From JAJXXT01 sp963764465 (GTDB taxonomy: Bacteria; Pseudomonadota; Alphaproteobacteria; Acetobacterales; Acetobacteraceae): 64,000 bases of DNA. Location of the stretch: positions 193,941 through 257,940 of the forward strand of contig CAVXSO010000003.1 of the NCBI GenBank assembly GCA_963764465.1, written 5' to 3'. Within the stretch, counting starts at the first letter, position 1, and every line of letters begins with the position of its first letter. This document shows, one piece after another, positions 31,383 through 39,995 of this stretch. The position numbers and the translations under genes were made by a program. The notes below the pieces were generated by a model. That model had not been told where the DNA came from, made no database searches, and saw only the letters and a list, made by a program, of their open reading frames with translations.

Positions 31383-33569
31383 TCAGGTCTCCATCAGGGC
31401 TGGGAAGAAGCGTTCGTGGGCGGAACGCAGCGCGCCCAACGATATGGTTGCGCCATCAGGGAGTGTCAAACCCTCGCCGCCGGTGCGGCCGAGCAGCCGC
31501 GCGGGGATGCCCGCCTCCCGCGCCGCGGCGAGCAGGGCGGCGCCGTCGGCCACGGCCAGCACGTAGCGCGCCTGGTCCTCGCCGAACCAGAAGCCGGCCC
31601 CGGGCGCGGGAACCTCCGGGCCAGCGGCGAGCACAGCCCCGGTGTTGCCGGCCATCAGCATTTCCGCGACGGCGACCAGCAGCCCGCCATCGGCGATGTC
31701 GTGGCAGGCCCGCACGCTGCCGGCCAGGATGCAGGCGCGGACGAAGTCGCCGTGCCGGCGCTCCGCCGCGAGATCGACCGGCGGCGGATTGCCCGCTTCC
31801 TGCCCCGCGATCTCGCGCAGCCAGAGCGACTGGCCGAGATGGGAGGGGTCGGCGCCCACCAGCACCAGGTCCTGGCCGGGGCTGGCCGCGAGGCCAACGG
31901 CGCTCGCGGCATCCGCCAGCACGCCGAGCCCGCCGATCGCCGGCGTGGGCAGGATCGGCGAACCCTCGGTCTCGTTGTAGAGGCTGACATTGCCGGAGAC
32001 GACCGGGAAATCCAGCGCGGTGCACGCCCTGGCGATGCCGGCGACGGCGCTCGCGAACTGGCCCATCACCACCGGCTTCTCGGGATTGCCGAAATTCATG
32101 TTGTCGGTGATGGCGAGCGGGCGCGCGCCGGTCGCGGTGATGTTGCGCCAGGCCTCGGCGACGGCCTGGGCGGCACCTTCCTCCGGGTCCGCGGCGACGT
32201 AGCGGGGCGTGCAGTCCGTGGTGAGTGCCAGCGCGAGGCGGTGGCCGTCCACCTTCACGATGGCGGCGTCCGCGGCGCCGGGGCGCTTCACCGTCTGCCC
32301 GCCCACGGTGCTGTCGTACTGGTCCCAGACCCAGGCGCGGGAGGCGAGGTCCGGGCAGGCGAGCAGGCGCAGCAGGTCGTCACCCGGTTTCGTGGCGGGG
32401 ATCGCGCCGATGGGCCTGGGCGCCGGGGAGGGCGCGGTGGGGCGATGGTAGAGCGGCGCCTGGTCGGCGAGCGGGGCGAGGGGGATCTCCGCCTCCACGC
32501 GCCCCTGGTGGCGCACGGTGATGCGGCCGGTGTCCGTCAGGTGGCCGATGACGGCGAAATCCAGCTCCCATTTCTCGAAGATGGCGCGGGCGACGCTTTC
32601 GGCACCCGGGCGCAGCACGATCAGCATGCGCTCCTGGCTTTCGGAGAGCATCATCTCGTAGGCGGTCATGCCGGTCTCGCGCTGCGGCACGTGGTCGAGG
32701 TCGAGCTCGATGCCCACGCCGCCCTTGCCCGCCATCTCGACGGAGGAGGAGGTGAGGCCGGCCGCACCCATGTCCTGGATCGCCACGATCGCGTCGGTCG
32801 CCATCAGTTCCAGGCAGGCTTCGATCAGCAGCTTTTCCACGAACGGGTCGCCGACCTGCACCGTCGGGCGCTTGGCTTCGGCATCCGCGCCGAACTCCGC
32901 ACTCGCCATGGTGGCGCCGTGGATGCCGTCCCGCCCGGTTTTGGAGCCGACATACACGACCGGGTTGCCGATGCCGGCCGCGGCGGAGAGGAAGATGCGG
33001 TCCGCCGGCGCGATGCCCACCGTCATCGCGTTGACCAGCGGGTTGCGGTCATAGGCGGGGTGGAAGTTGATCTCCCCGCCCACGGTCGGCACGCCCACGC
33101 AATTGCCGTAGCCGCCGATGCCGCGCACCACGCCATCGACGATGCGGCGCGTGAGGGGGTTTTTCGGGTCGCCGAAGCGCAGCGCGTTGAGGTTCGCGAT
33201 GGGGCGCGCGCCCATGGTGAACACGTCGCGCAGGATGCCGCCGACGCCGGTCGCCGCCCCCTGGTAGGGCTCGATGAAGCTCGGGTGGTTGTGGCTCTCC
33301 ATCTTGAAGATGGCGGCGAGCCCCTCGCCGATCGCCACCACGCCCGCGTTCTCGCCCGGGCCGTGGATCACCCAGGGCGCCTTCGTCGGCAGGGTGCGCA
33401 GCCAGACGCGGGAGGATTTGTAGGAGCAATGCTCCGACCACATGACGGAAAAGATGCCGAGCTCCGTCAGCGAGGGCGTGCGGCCCATGATGGAAAGCAC
33501 GCGCTGATATTCCTCGGCGTTGAGGCCGAACTCGGCCGCAAGCGCCTGATTTACCGTCTTTTCCGTCAC
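31383..33569 (-). CDS. purL: Phosphoribosylformylglycinamidine synthase, PurL subunit
   Basis: A 728-aa small-type PurL, the ATP-dependent synthetase subunit of FGAM synthase (fourth step of purine synthesis). Family features: SVMWSEHCSYKSSRVWLRTL, GIGGYGNCVGVPTVGGEI and a C-terminal AIR synthase domain with ACHDIADGGLLVAVAEML. It works with PurQ (glutaminase) and PurS (bridge), both just upstream. Its ATG (33569) overlaps the purQ stop as ATGA. Confidence 0.97.
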   Translation of the reverse strand: MTEKTVNQALAAEFGLNAEEYQRVLSIMGRTPSLTELGIFSVMWSEHCSYKSSRVWLRTLPTKAPWVIHGPGENAGVVAIGEGLAAIFKMESHNHPSFIEPYQGAATGVGGILRDVFTMGARPIANLNALRFGDPKNPLTRRIVDGVVRGIGGYGNCVGVPTVGGEINFHPAYDRNPLVNAMTVGIAPADRIFLSAAAGIGNPVVYVGSKTGRDGIHGATMASAEFGADAEAKRPTVQVGDPFVEKLLIEACLELMATDAIVAIQDMGAAGLTSSSVEMAGKGGVGIELDLDHVPQRETGMTAYEMMLSESQERMLIVLRPGAESVARAIFEKWELDFAVIGHLTDTGRITVRHQGRVEAEIPLAPLADQAPLYHRPTAPSPAPRPIGAIPATKPGDDLLRLLACPDLASRAWVWDQYDSTVGGQTVKRPGAADAAIVKVDGHRLALALTTDCTPRYVAADPEEGAAQAVAEAWRNITATGARPLAITDNMNFGNPEKPVVMGQFASAVAGIARACTALDFPVVSGNVSLYNETEGSPILPTPAIGGLGVLADAASAVGLAASPGQDLVLVGADPSHLGQSLWLREIAGQEAGNPPPVDLAAERRHGDFVRACILAGSVRACHDIADGGLLVAVAEMLMAGNTGAVLAAGPEVPAPGAGFWFGEDQARYVLAVADGAALLAAAREAGIPARLLGRTGGEGLTLPDGATISLGALRSAHERFFPALMET

Positions 33570-34258
33570 GCGGCGAGAGCGGCCGAAAGCCCCTCGAACA
33601 AGGGCGCGCCGTCGGTGCCGCCCATCAGCGGGTCCACCAGGTCCTCGGGGTGCGGCATCAGCCCCATGATGCGGCGGTTGGGCGAGAGGATGCCGGCGAT
33701 GTTGCGCGCCGAGCCATTGCGGTTGGCCGCCCGCGTCACCGTGCCGTCCGGCTCGACATAGCGGAAGGCGACAAGCCCCTCGCCCTCCAGCCGGTCCAGC
33801 GTCGCGTCGTCCGCGAAGTAGTTGCCGTCGCCGTGGGCCATGGGCGCGCGGATCACCTGGCCGCGCTGGTAGTGGGCGGTGAAATCCGTGTCCGTGCGCT
33901 CCACCCGCATGTGGCAGTCCATGGAGAGGAAGCGCAGCGAGGCGTTGCGCAGCAGCGCGCCGGGCAGCAGCTGCGACTCCACGAGGATCTGAAACCCGTT
34001 GCAGACGCCGAGCACGTGGCCGCCGCGGGCGGCGTGGGCGCGGATGGATTCCATCACCGGGGACTGCGCGGCCATGGCGCCGCAGCGGAGATAGTCGCCG
34101 TAGGAAAAGCCGCCCGGAATAACAACGAGATCAAGGCCCTGCAGGTCGGTCTCGTGATGCCAGATCATCCGCGGCTTGCGGCCGGAGGCGCGTTCAAGGG
34201 CGATCGCGATGTCGCGCTCGCGGTTGATGCCGGGGAAGACGACGATGCCAGCCTTCAT
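33566..34258 (-). CDS. purQ: Phosphoribosylformylglycinamidine synthase, PurQ subunit
   Basis: A 230-aa class I glutamine amidotransferase that supplies ammonia to PurL. The nucleophile is Cys86 in GVCNGFQIL, and the His/Glu pair lies in GLMPHPED near the C-terminus. GGFSYGDYLRCGAMAA forms the oxyanion region. It overlaps purS (ATGA, 34255-34258) and purL (ATGA, 33566-33569), which keeps the three subunits in coupled translation. The frame is open further upstream but similarity starts at MKAGIVVFPG. Confidence 0.96.
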   Translation of the reverse strand: MKAGIVVFPGINRERDIAIALERASGRKPRMIWHHETDLQGLDLVVIPGGFSYGDYLRCGAMAAQSPVMESIRAHAARGGHVLGVCNGFQILVESQLLPGALLRNASLRFLSMDCHMRVERTDTDFTAHYQRGQVIRAPMAHGDGNYFADDATLDRLEGEGLVAFRYVEPDGTVTRAANRNGSARNIAGILSPNRRIMGLMPHPEDLVDPLMGGTDGAPLFEGLSAALAA

Positions 34259-34509
34259 GCCGCGTCCCCCGTGGCGATCTCCACCTTGAAGCTCTCGATC
34301 ACGGTGTTGGCCAGCAGCTTCCTTGCCATTGTTTCCGCGGCATTTTTCGCGGCGGCGGGATCGGTCTCGGCGAGTTCCAGCTCGATCACCTTGCCGGCCC
34401 GGACCTCGCCCACGCCGCCGAAGCCGAGATGCGCGAGGGCCTGGCCAATCGCCTTGCCCTGCGGGTCCAGCACCCCGGGCTTCAGCATCACCGTGACGAC
34501 AGCCTTCAT
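34255..34509 (-). CDS. purS: Phosphoribosylformylglycinamidine synthase, PurS subunit
   Basis: An 84-aa PurS, the small subunit that joins PurL and PurQ: VTVMLKPGVLDPQGKAI at the start, then HLGFGGVGEVRAGKVIELEL and a helix ending MARKLLANTVIESFKVEI. It follows AGGAG by 11 nt. Between it and purC lie 119 bp that contain a 35-bp tandem duplication with two 12-codon ORFs. Confidence 0.95.
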   Translation of the reverse strand: MKAVVTVMLKPGVLDPQGKAIGQALAHLGFGGVGEVRAGKVIELELAETDPAAAKNAAETMARKLLANTVIESFKVEIATGDAA

Positions 34510-34558
34510 CGAATGGCGAACTCCTGGCTGGAATTGGTCGAGGTGGCCGCGCCGCCAC

Positions 34559-34597
34559 TCACTGCATGAGCTCCGTCGTCGTGTAGCGGTCGCTCAT
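34559..34597 (-). CDS. 12-codon mini-ORF in purC-purS gap, second copy
   Basis: ATG at 34597 overlaps the stop of the first mini-ORF as ATGA; the peptide is MSDRYTTTELMQ and ends TGA at 34559. It is one unit of the 35-bp repeat. Whether it is translated is unknown. Confidence 0.3.
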   Translation of the reverse strand: MSDRYTTTELMQ

Positions 34598-34645
34598 TGC
34601 ATGAGCTCCGTCGTCGTGTAGCGGTCGCTCATTGCATGAGCTCCG
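34561..34645. repeat. 35-bp tandem repeat at the 3' end of purC
   Basis: Two full units (34561-34595 and 34596-34630) differ at one base; a third partial copy (34631-34645) is the last five codons and stop of purC. Each unit repeats that stop-codon region plus 20 bp that read SDRYTT. The purine operon transcript must cross it. Confidence 0.9.
34594..34632 (-). CDS. 12-codon mini-ORF in purC-purS gap, first copy
   Basis: ATG at 34632 overlaps the purC stop (ATGA), giving MSDRYTTTELMQ and stopping at 34594, where the second copy begins. The last four residues are identical to those of PurC. It could extend ribosome movement toward purS, or be a non-coding by-product of duplication. Confidence 0.3.
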   Translation of the reverse strand: MSDRYTTTELMQ

Positions 34646-35393
34646 GGCCCTTGATGTCCCGCACGCCCGCTTCCGGCAGGATGCCGAGGCGGCGGGCGAC
34701 TTCCTGGTAGGCTTCCTCGACGCGGCCGAGGTCGCGGCGGAAACGGTCCTTGTCCATCTTCTCGTTCGTCTTGCTGTCCCACAGGCGGCAATTGTCCGGG
34801 GAGATCTCATCGGCGAGGACGATTCGCATCTCCTCGTTTTCCCAGAGCCGGCCGAACTCGACCTTGAAGTCGATCAGGCTGATGCCGACGCCGAGGAAAA
34901 GACCGGTCAGGAAGTCGTTGATCCGCAACGTCAGGGTGACGATGTCGTCCATGTCCGCGGGGTGCGCCCAGCCGAAGGCGGTGATGTGCTCCTCCGACAC
35001 CATCGGGTCGTTCAGCGCGTCGTTCTTGTAGTAGTATTCGACGATCGAGCGCGGCAGGCGGGTGCCTTCCTGGATGCCCAGCCGCGCCGAGAGGCTGCCG
35101 GCCGCGACGTTGCGCACCACCACCTCGATCGGGATGATCTCGACCTCGCGGATGAGCTGCTCGCGCATGTTGAGCCGGCGGACGAAATGCGTGGGGATGC
35201 CGATCTCGGCGAGGCGCTGCATCAGGTATTCGCTGATGCGGTTGTTGAGCACGCCCTTGCCGGTGATCACGCCCTTTTTCTGGGCGTTGAAGGCGGTGGC
35301 GTCGTCCTTGAAGTACTGCACGAGCGTGCCGGGTTCCGGCCCCTCGAACAGGATCTTGGCTTTACCTTCGTAGAGTTGGCGGCGGCGGGCCAT
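34629..35393 (-). CDS. purC: SAICAR synthetase
   Basis: A 254-aa phosphoribosylaminoimidazole-succinocarboxamide synthase, which joins aspartate to CAIR using ATP. Signatures: RRRQLYEGKAKILFEGPEPG (N-terminal ATP loop), RRLNMREQLIREVEIIPIEV, LIDFKVEFGRLW and ADEISPDNCRLWD. It starts at ATG 35393 and is first in the operon purC-purS-purQ-purL-bolA-grxD. It ends KGPELMQ; these codons are repeated downstream in a 35-bp array. Confidence 0.97.
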   Translation of the reverse strand: MARRRQLYEGKAKILFEGPEPGTLVQYFKDDATAFNAQKKGVITGKGVLNNRISEYLMQRLAEIGIPTHFVRRLNMREQLIREVEIIPIEVVVRNVAAGSLSARLGIQEGTRLPRSIVEYYYKNDALNDPMVSEEHITAFGWAHPADMDDIVTLTLRINDFLTGLFLGVGISLIDFKVEFGRLWENEEMRIVLADEISPDNCRLWDSKTNEKMDKDRFRRDLGRVEEAYQEVARRLGILPEAGVRDIKGPELMQ

Positions 35394-35573
35394 GGCGCGA
35401 ATCCCTTGCGGCGCCGGGGGAGCACGGCGACTTTTGCTGCGCTGCCTATAGCAGCGGGGGCCGCCCCGCGCCATGGCGCATGCCATCGCCGATGCCATGC
35501 CGTGCGCGCGTGGGTGCGGTTGCGCGCGGCCAGGCGCGGCGCCATCGTCGGGCCACGAACCGGGGGATCGTCC

Positions 35574-36797
35574 ATGGGCCTGTTGCCGTCGCCGGATGCC
35601 GAGGTGCTGCGGGAGCGCGCGCGGGCGCTGGCGCAGGGGAAGTTCGCGGCGCGGGCGGCGGAGTGGGACCGCACGGAGCAGTATTGCTGGGCCAACGTCA
35701 CGGACCTGCTGGCCGCCGGCTTCATGGGCATGACCATCCCGCGCGAGTTCGGCGGCGGCGGGCGCAGCTTCCACGACGTGGCGCTGGTGGTGGAGGAGAT
35801 CGCCAAGGCCTGCACGCTGACCGCGCGGGTGGTGGTGGAGGCCAACATGGGCGGCATCTCCGCCATCATGGAATACGGCAGCAAGCCGCAGCAGCGCCTC
35901 GCGGCCGGGCTGGTGCTGGCCGGCGACAAGCCCGCGATCTGCATCACCGAGCCCGAGGCCGGCAGTGCGGCGACCGGCATGACCACCCGCGCGGACCGGC
36001 GCGGCGACCGCTACGTGCTGAACGGGCGCAAGGTCTGGATCACCGGCGGCGGCGTTTCCAAGCTGCACCTGGTGTTCGCGCGCGTGTTCGACGCGCAGGG
36101 GCGCGAGGAGGGGATCGGCGGCTTCATGCTGGTGCGCGACCCGGCGAAGGGGCTGATGCCCGCCGGCTTTTCCGTGGTGCGGCGCGAGGCGACGATGGGG
36201 CTGCGCGGCATGCCGGAGGCGGAGCTCGCCTTCGAGGATGTGGACGTGCCGGAGGAGATGGCGCTGATGCCGCCGGAGGGGTTCCGCCGCGGCTTCGCGC
36301 GCCTGATGGACGCCTATAACAGCCAGCGTGTCGGCGCCGGAACGATCGCGATGGGGGTGGCTGCCGGCGCGCTGGAGCTCGCCGTGGACTACGCGAAGCG
36401 GCGGCGGCAATTCGGCCGGCCGATCGCGGAGTTCCAGGGCCTGCAATGGATGCTGGCGGACATGGACACGCAGGTCGCCGCCGCCCGCGCGCTGCTGCAC
36501 CAGGCGGCATTGTCGCAGGGCAAGGGCGGGAAGTTTCCAGACCCGGTGCTGGCGGCGCGGGCAAAGCTGTTCGCCTCGGAGGCTGCGATCAAGGTCGTGA
36601 ACGACGCGCTGCAGGTGTTCGGCGCGCGCGGCTACTCGCGCGACCTGCCGCTGGAGCGCATGGCGCGGGACGTGCGGATGTTCACCATCGGCGGCGGCAC
36701 CGCGCAGGTGCTGCGCAACACGCTCGCCGCCGCCGTGCTGGGCATGAAGCTGCCGCAGACGCGCGACGGGTATCTGAACCGGGGGGCGGCGGAGTAG
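35574..36797 (+). CDS. Acyl-CoA dehydrogenase superfamily protein (possible desulfinase type)
   Basis: A 407-aa acyl-CoA dehydrogenase homologue. FAD and substrate segments are ICITEPEAGSAATGMTT, YVLNGRKVWITGGGVSK and RRRQFGRPIAEFQGLQWML. Near the C-terminus, where medium-chain enzymes have the catalytic Glu in YEGT, this protein has FTIGGGTAQVLRN, with Gly in that place. The QRVGAGTIAMG helix also lacks the alternative Glu. The only homologues I know with this trait include 3-sulfinopropanoyl-CoA desulfinase. It starts at ATG 35574, divergent from purC and convergent with the RND operon. Confidence 0.82.
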   Translation: MGLLPSPDAEVLRERARALAQGKFAARAAEWDRTEQYCWANVTDLLAAGFMGMTIPREFGGGGRSFHDVALVVEEIAKACTLTARVVVEANMGGISAIMEYGSKPQQRLAAGLVLAGDKPAICITEPEAGSAATGMTTRADRRGDRYVLNGRKVWITGGGVSKLHLVFARVFDAQGREEGIGGFMLVRDPAKGLMPAGFSVVRREATMGLRGMPEAELAFEDVDVPEEMALMPPEGFRRGFARLMDAYNSQRVGAGTIAMGVAAGALELAVDYAKRRRQFGRPIAEFQGLQWMLADMDTQVAAARALLHQAALSQGKGGKFPDPVLAARAKLFASEAAIKVVNDALQVFGARGYSRDLPLERMARDVRMFTIGGGTAQVLRNTLAAAVLGMKLPQTRDGYLNRGAAE

Positions 36798-36814
36798 GGG
36801 GCGGCGAACGGGCC

Positions 36815-36830
36815 GGCGTATCGTTACGCC
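36815..36830. terminator. Hairpin between convergent acyl-CoA dehydrogenase and RND genes
   Basis: GGCGTA (36815-36820) and TACGCC (36825-36830) form a perfect 6-bp stem around TCGT. It overlaps the RND stop codon. It is small, so a weak call. Confidence 0.4.
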
Positions 36831-39800
36831 TGCGAGTGCTCGATCGCCGGCTTGGCCTTGTGCTTGTCGCGGCCGCGCCATTCCTCGAAGCGCTGCAGCA
36901 CCACGTAGAAGGACGGGACGAACAGCACCGCGAGCACGGTGGAGGCGATCATGCCGCTGAAGACGCTGATGCCCAGCGACTTGCGCGCATTGGCACCCGC
37001 ACCCGTCGCCAGCACCAGCGGCAGCACGCCGAGGATGAAGGCGAACGAGGTCATCAGGATCGGGCGGAACCGCGTGTGGGAGGCTTCCACCGCGGCATCC
37101 AGGATCGACACGCCCTGCATGCGGAGCTCGCGCGCGACCTCCACGATAAGGATGCCGTTCTTCGCCGAGAGCGCGATCAGCAGCATGAGCCCGATCTGCG
37201 TGTAGAGGTTGTTCGCCACGCCGAGCCAGCTCAGCGCCACCACCGGGCCGAGCAGCGCCAGCGGCACCGCGGAAAGCACGGCGACCGGCAGGATCCAGCT
37301 TTCGTACTGGCCGGCGAGGCAGAGATAGACCAGCAGCACCGAGAGCGCGAAGACGTAGTAGAGCTGGTTGCCCGTGATCTTCTCCTGGTAGGACATCGCG
37401 GTCCACTCATAGGTCACGTCGTTCGGCAGCACGCGCCTGGCGATCGCCTCCATCTCCGTCATCGCCTGGCCGGAGCTGTAGGCGGGCGCGGAACTGCCGA
37501 CGATGGTGGACGAGGGATAGAGGTTGTAGAGCGTGATCAGCGAGGGGGCCACCTTCGGGCCGAGATGCGCCACCGCGCCGATCGGCACCATGTTCCCGTC
37601 CTGGCTGCGCACGTAGATGTTGAGCAGGTCCTCCGGCGTGAGGCGGAATTTCAAGTCCGCCTGCACGTAGACCTGCAGCGTGAGGCCGAATTTGTTGAAC
37701 TGGTTGACGTAGGTGGAGCCGACATAGTCGGTGAGGGCGGCGAAGATGCTGCCCACCGATACGCGCAGCGTCTGCGCCCGCTCCCGGTCCACGGTCAGCG
37801 TCACCTGCGGCGCGTTCGGGTGGAAGGTGGTGATGACGTTGCGCAGCACCGGCGACTTGTTCGCCTCCTTCACCATCTCCTGCGTCAGCGCGTCCAGCTT
37901 CTGGTAGTCGAAGCTGCCGCCGAGCAGTTCGAGCTGCATCTGGAAGCCGCCGGAATTGCCGATGCCCTGGATCGCCGGCGGCGGCAGCACGTAGGCCTGC
38001 CCGTCCGGCAGCGAGGCGAGCGCCTTGCTGAGCCGCTCATAGATGCCGAGCAGGCCCTCGGCCTTGACCTTGTTGCGCTCCTCAAACGGCTTGAGCATGA
38101 TCCACGCGGTGCCGGCGTTGGCGAGGTCCGCGCTGTTGTCGAGCAGCGACATGCCGGCGAGCGAGATCACCTGCTCCACGCCCGGGACCTTTTCCGCCAC
38201 CTCCCGCACGTGATCCAGCGCGGCTGAGGTGCGCGAGAGGGAGGCGCCGTCCGGCAGCTGGGTCGCGACCATCAGGTAGCCCTGGTCGTCGATCGGGATG
38301 AAGGCGGTGGGCAGGCGCGAGAGCCCCCAGAACGCGCCGACCGTGAGCAGCAGGGCGATGATCACCATCGGCCCGCTCACATGCACCATGCGGCGGATGA
38401 GGGCGGCGTACCAGTGCTCCATCGGGTCGTAGAGCCGGTTGAAGCCGCGGTAGAAGAAGTTGCGCTTCTCCGGCGGGGTCGGCGCGCGCAGCCATTGCGC
38501 GCACTGCGTGGGCTTCAGCGTCGCGGCGTTGACGGCGCTGATCAGCGCGGTCGCGGCGATGACCAGCGCGAACTGCGCGAACATGTTGCCGGTGAGGCCG
38601 GGCACGAAGGCCGCGGGAATGAACACCGCCATCAGCACCAGGGTGATGCCGATGATGGGGCCGAACAGCTCGCCCATCGCCTTGATCGCGGAATCGTGGC
38701 CCGACATGCCGCGCTCGATGTATTTCGTCACCCCCTCGACGATGACGATGGCATCGTCCACCACGATGCCGATGGCGAGCACGATGCCGAACAGCGTCGA
38801 GAGGTTCACCGTGAAGCCGAGCGCGTCCATGGCGGCGAAGGCGCCGATGATGGTGACGGGCACCGTGGTCGCGGGCACCAGGGTCGCGCGGAAATTCTGC
38901 AGGAAGACGAGGATGACGACGAGGACGAGGATGCCGGCCTCATACAGCGTCTTGTAGACCTCGTTGATCGAATCCTTGACGAAGCCGGTGGTGTCGTAGG
39001 GAATCTCGTAGCTGATGCCGGCAGGAAAGCGCCTGGCGAGGCTCGCCATCGTGGCCTTGACTTCCTTGCCGACCTGCAACGAGTTCGAATCCGGTGTCTG
39101 GTAGATGGCGATGCCCGCGGCGGGCTTGCCGCGCAGGCGGAAATCCTGGGCGTAGGTCTGCGCCCCGAGTTCGATGCGCGCGACGTCGCTCAGGTGCAGC
39201 AGCCGGCCGCCCTGCGCCGTCTGGTCCTTGAGCACGATGTCGCCGAACTGCGACGGGTCGTTGAGGCGGGACTGGACGTCGATCGTGTACTGGAACTGGC
39301 TGCTCGCCGGCGCGGGCGGCATGCCCACCTGGCCGGCCGCGATGTTCTGGCTCTGCTGGCGGATCGCGTCGATGACGTCCTTCGGCACCAGGTCGTAGGA
39401 GCGCAGCTTCTCCGGATCGAGCCAGATGCGCATCGAATAGGTGCCGGCGCCGAACACCTTGACGCTGCCCACGCCGGGCAGGCGCGCCAGCACGTTGGTG
39501 AGGTTGATCGTCGCGTAGTTGCTCAGGAACAGGCTGTCGTACTTGCCGCTGGGCGAGTTGAGCGTGACGATCTGCAGGATCGCGGTGTTCTTCTTCTGCA
39601 CGCTCACGCCCTGCGCCTGCACCGGGCCGGGGAGGGAGGCGAGTGCGATCTGCACGCGGTTCTGCACCAGCACCTGGTCGATATCGGGGTCGGTGCCGAT
39701 GGCGAAGGTGACGTTGAGCGTGTAGGTGCCATCCGCGGCGCTGGTGCTCTGCATGTAGAGCATGCGGTCGGCGCCGTTGACCTGCTGCTCGATCGGCAGG

Positions 39801-39985
39801 GCCACCGTGTCGATCACCGTCTGGGCGCTGGCGCCGGGGTAGCGCGCGGTGACGGAGACCGTGGGCGGCACCACGTTCGGGTATTGCGAGACCGGCAGGC
39901 GCAGGATCGAGACGGCGCCGATCACCACCAGCACGATCGCCAGCACATTGGCGAGGACCGGATGCTCGATGAAGAACTTTGACAT
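36824..39985 (-). CDS. RND efflux pump permease (HAE1/AcrB type)
   Basis: A 1053-aa inner-membrane pump with 12 spans and two large periplasmic loops. It begins MSKFFIEHPVLANVLAIVLV and has the TM4 proton-relay GIVLAIGIVVDDAIVIVEGV with paired Asp, plus QYESWILPVAVLSAVPLALLG and KNGILIVEVARELR. It exchanges protons for export of hydrophobic or amphiphilic drugs, as a trimer. It is third in the operon, 10 bp after the adaptor gene. Confidence 0.96.
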   Translation of the reverse strand: MSKFFIEHPVLANVLAIVLVVIGAVSILRLPVSQYPNVVPPTVSVTARYPGASAQTVIDTVALPIEQQVNGADRMLYMQSTSAADGTYTLNVTFAIGTDPDIDQVLVQNRVQIALASLPGPVQAQGVSVQKKNTAILQIVTLNSPSGKYDSLFLSNYATINLTNVLARLPGVGSVKVFGAGTYSMRIWLDPEKLRSYDLVPKDVIDAIRQQSQNIAAGQVGMPPAPASSQFQYTIDVQSRLNDPSQFGDIVLKDQTAQGGRLLHLSDVARIELGAQTYAQDFRLRGKPAAGIAIYQTPDSNSLQVGKEVKATMASLARRFPAGISYEIPYDTTGFVKDSINEVYKTLYEAGILVLVVILVFLQNFRATLVPATTVPVTIIGAFAAMDALGFTVNLSTLFGIVLAIGIVVDDAIVIVEGVTKYIERGMSGHDSAIKAMGELFGPIIGITLVLMAVFIPAAFVPGLTGNMFAQFALVIAATALISAVNAATLKPTQCAQWLRAPTPPEKRNFFYRGFNRLYDPMEHWYAALIRRMVHVSGPMVIIALLLTVGAFWGLSRLPTAFIPIDDQGYLMVATQLPDGASLSRTSAALDHVREVAEKVPGVEQVISLAGMSLLDNSADLANAGTAWIMLKPFEERNKVKAEGLLGIYERLSKALASLPDGQAYVLPPPAIQGIGNSGGFQMQLELLGGSFDYQKLDALTQEMVKEANKSPVLRNVITTFHPNAPQVTLTVDRERAQTLRVSVGSIFAALTDYVGSTYVNQFNKFGLTLQVYVQADLKFRLTPEDLLNIYVRSQDGNMVPIGAVAHLGPKVAPSLITLYNLYPSSTIVGSSAPAYSSGQAMTEMEAIARRVLPNDVTYEWTAMSYQEKITGNQLYYVFALSVLLVYLCLAGQYESWILPVAVLSAVPLALLGPVVALSWLGVANNLYTQIGLMLLIALSAKNGILIVEVARELRMQGVSILDAAVEASHTRFRPILMTSFAFILGVLPLVLATGAGANARKSLGISVFSGMIASTVLAVLFVPSFYVVLQRFEEWRGRDKHKAKPAIEHSQA

Positions 39986-39995
39986 CGCGCCCGCC

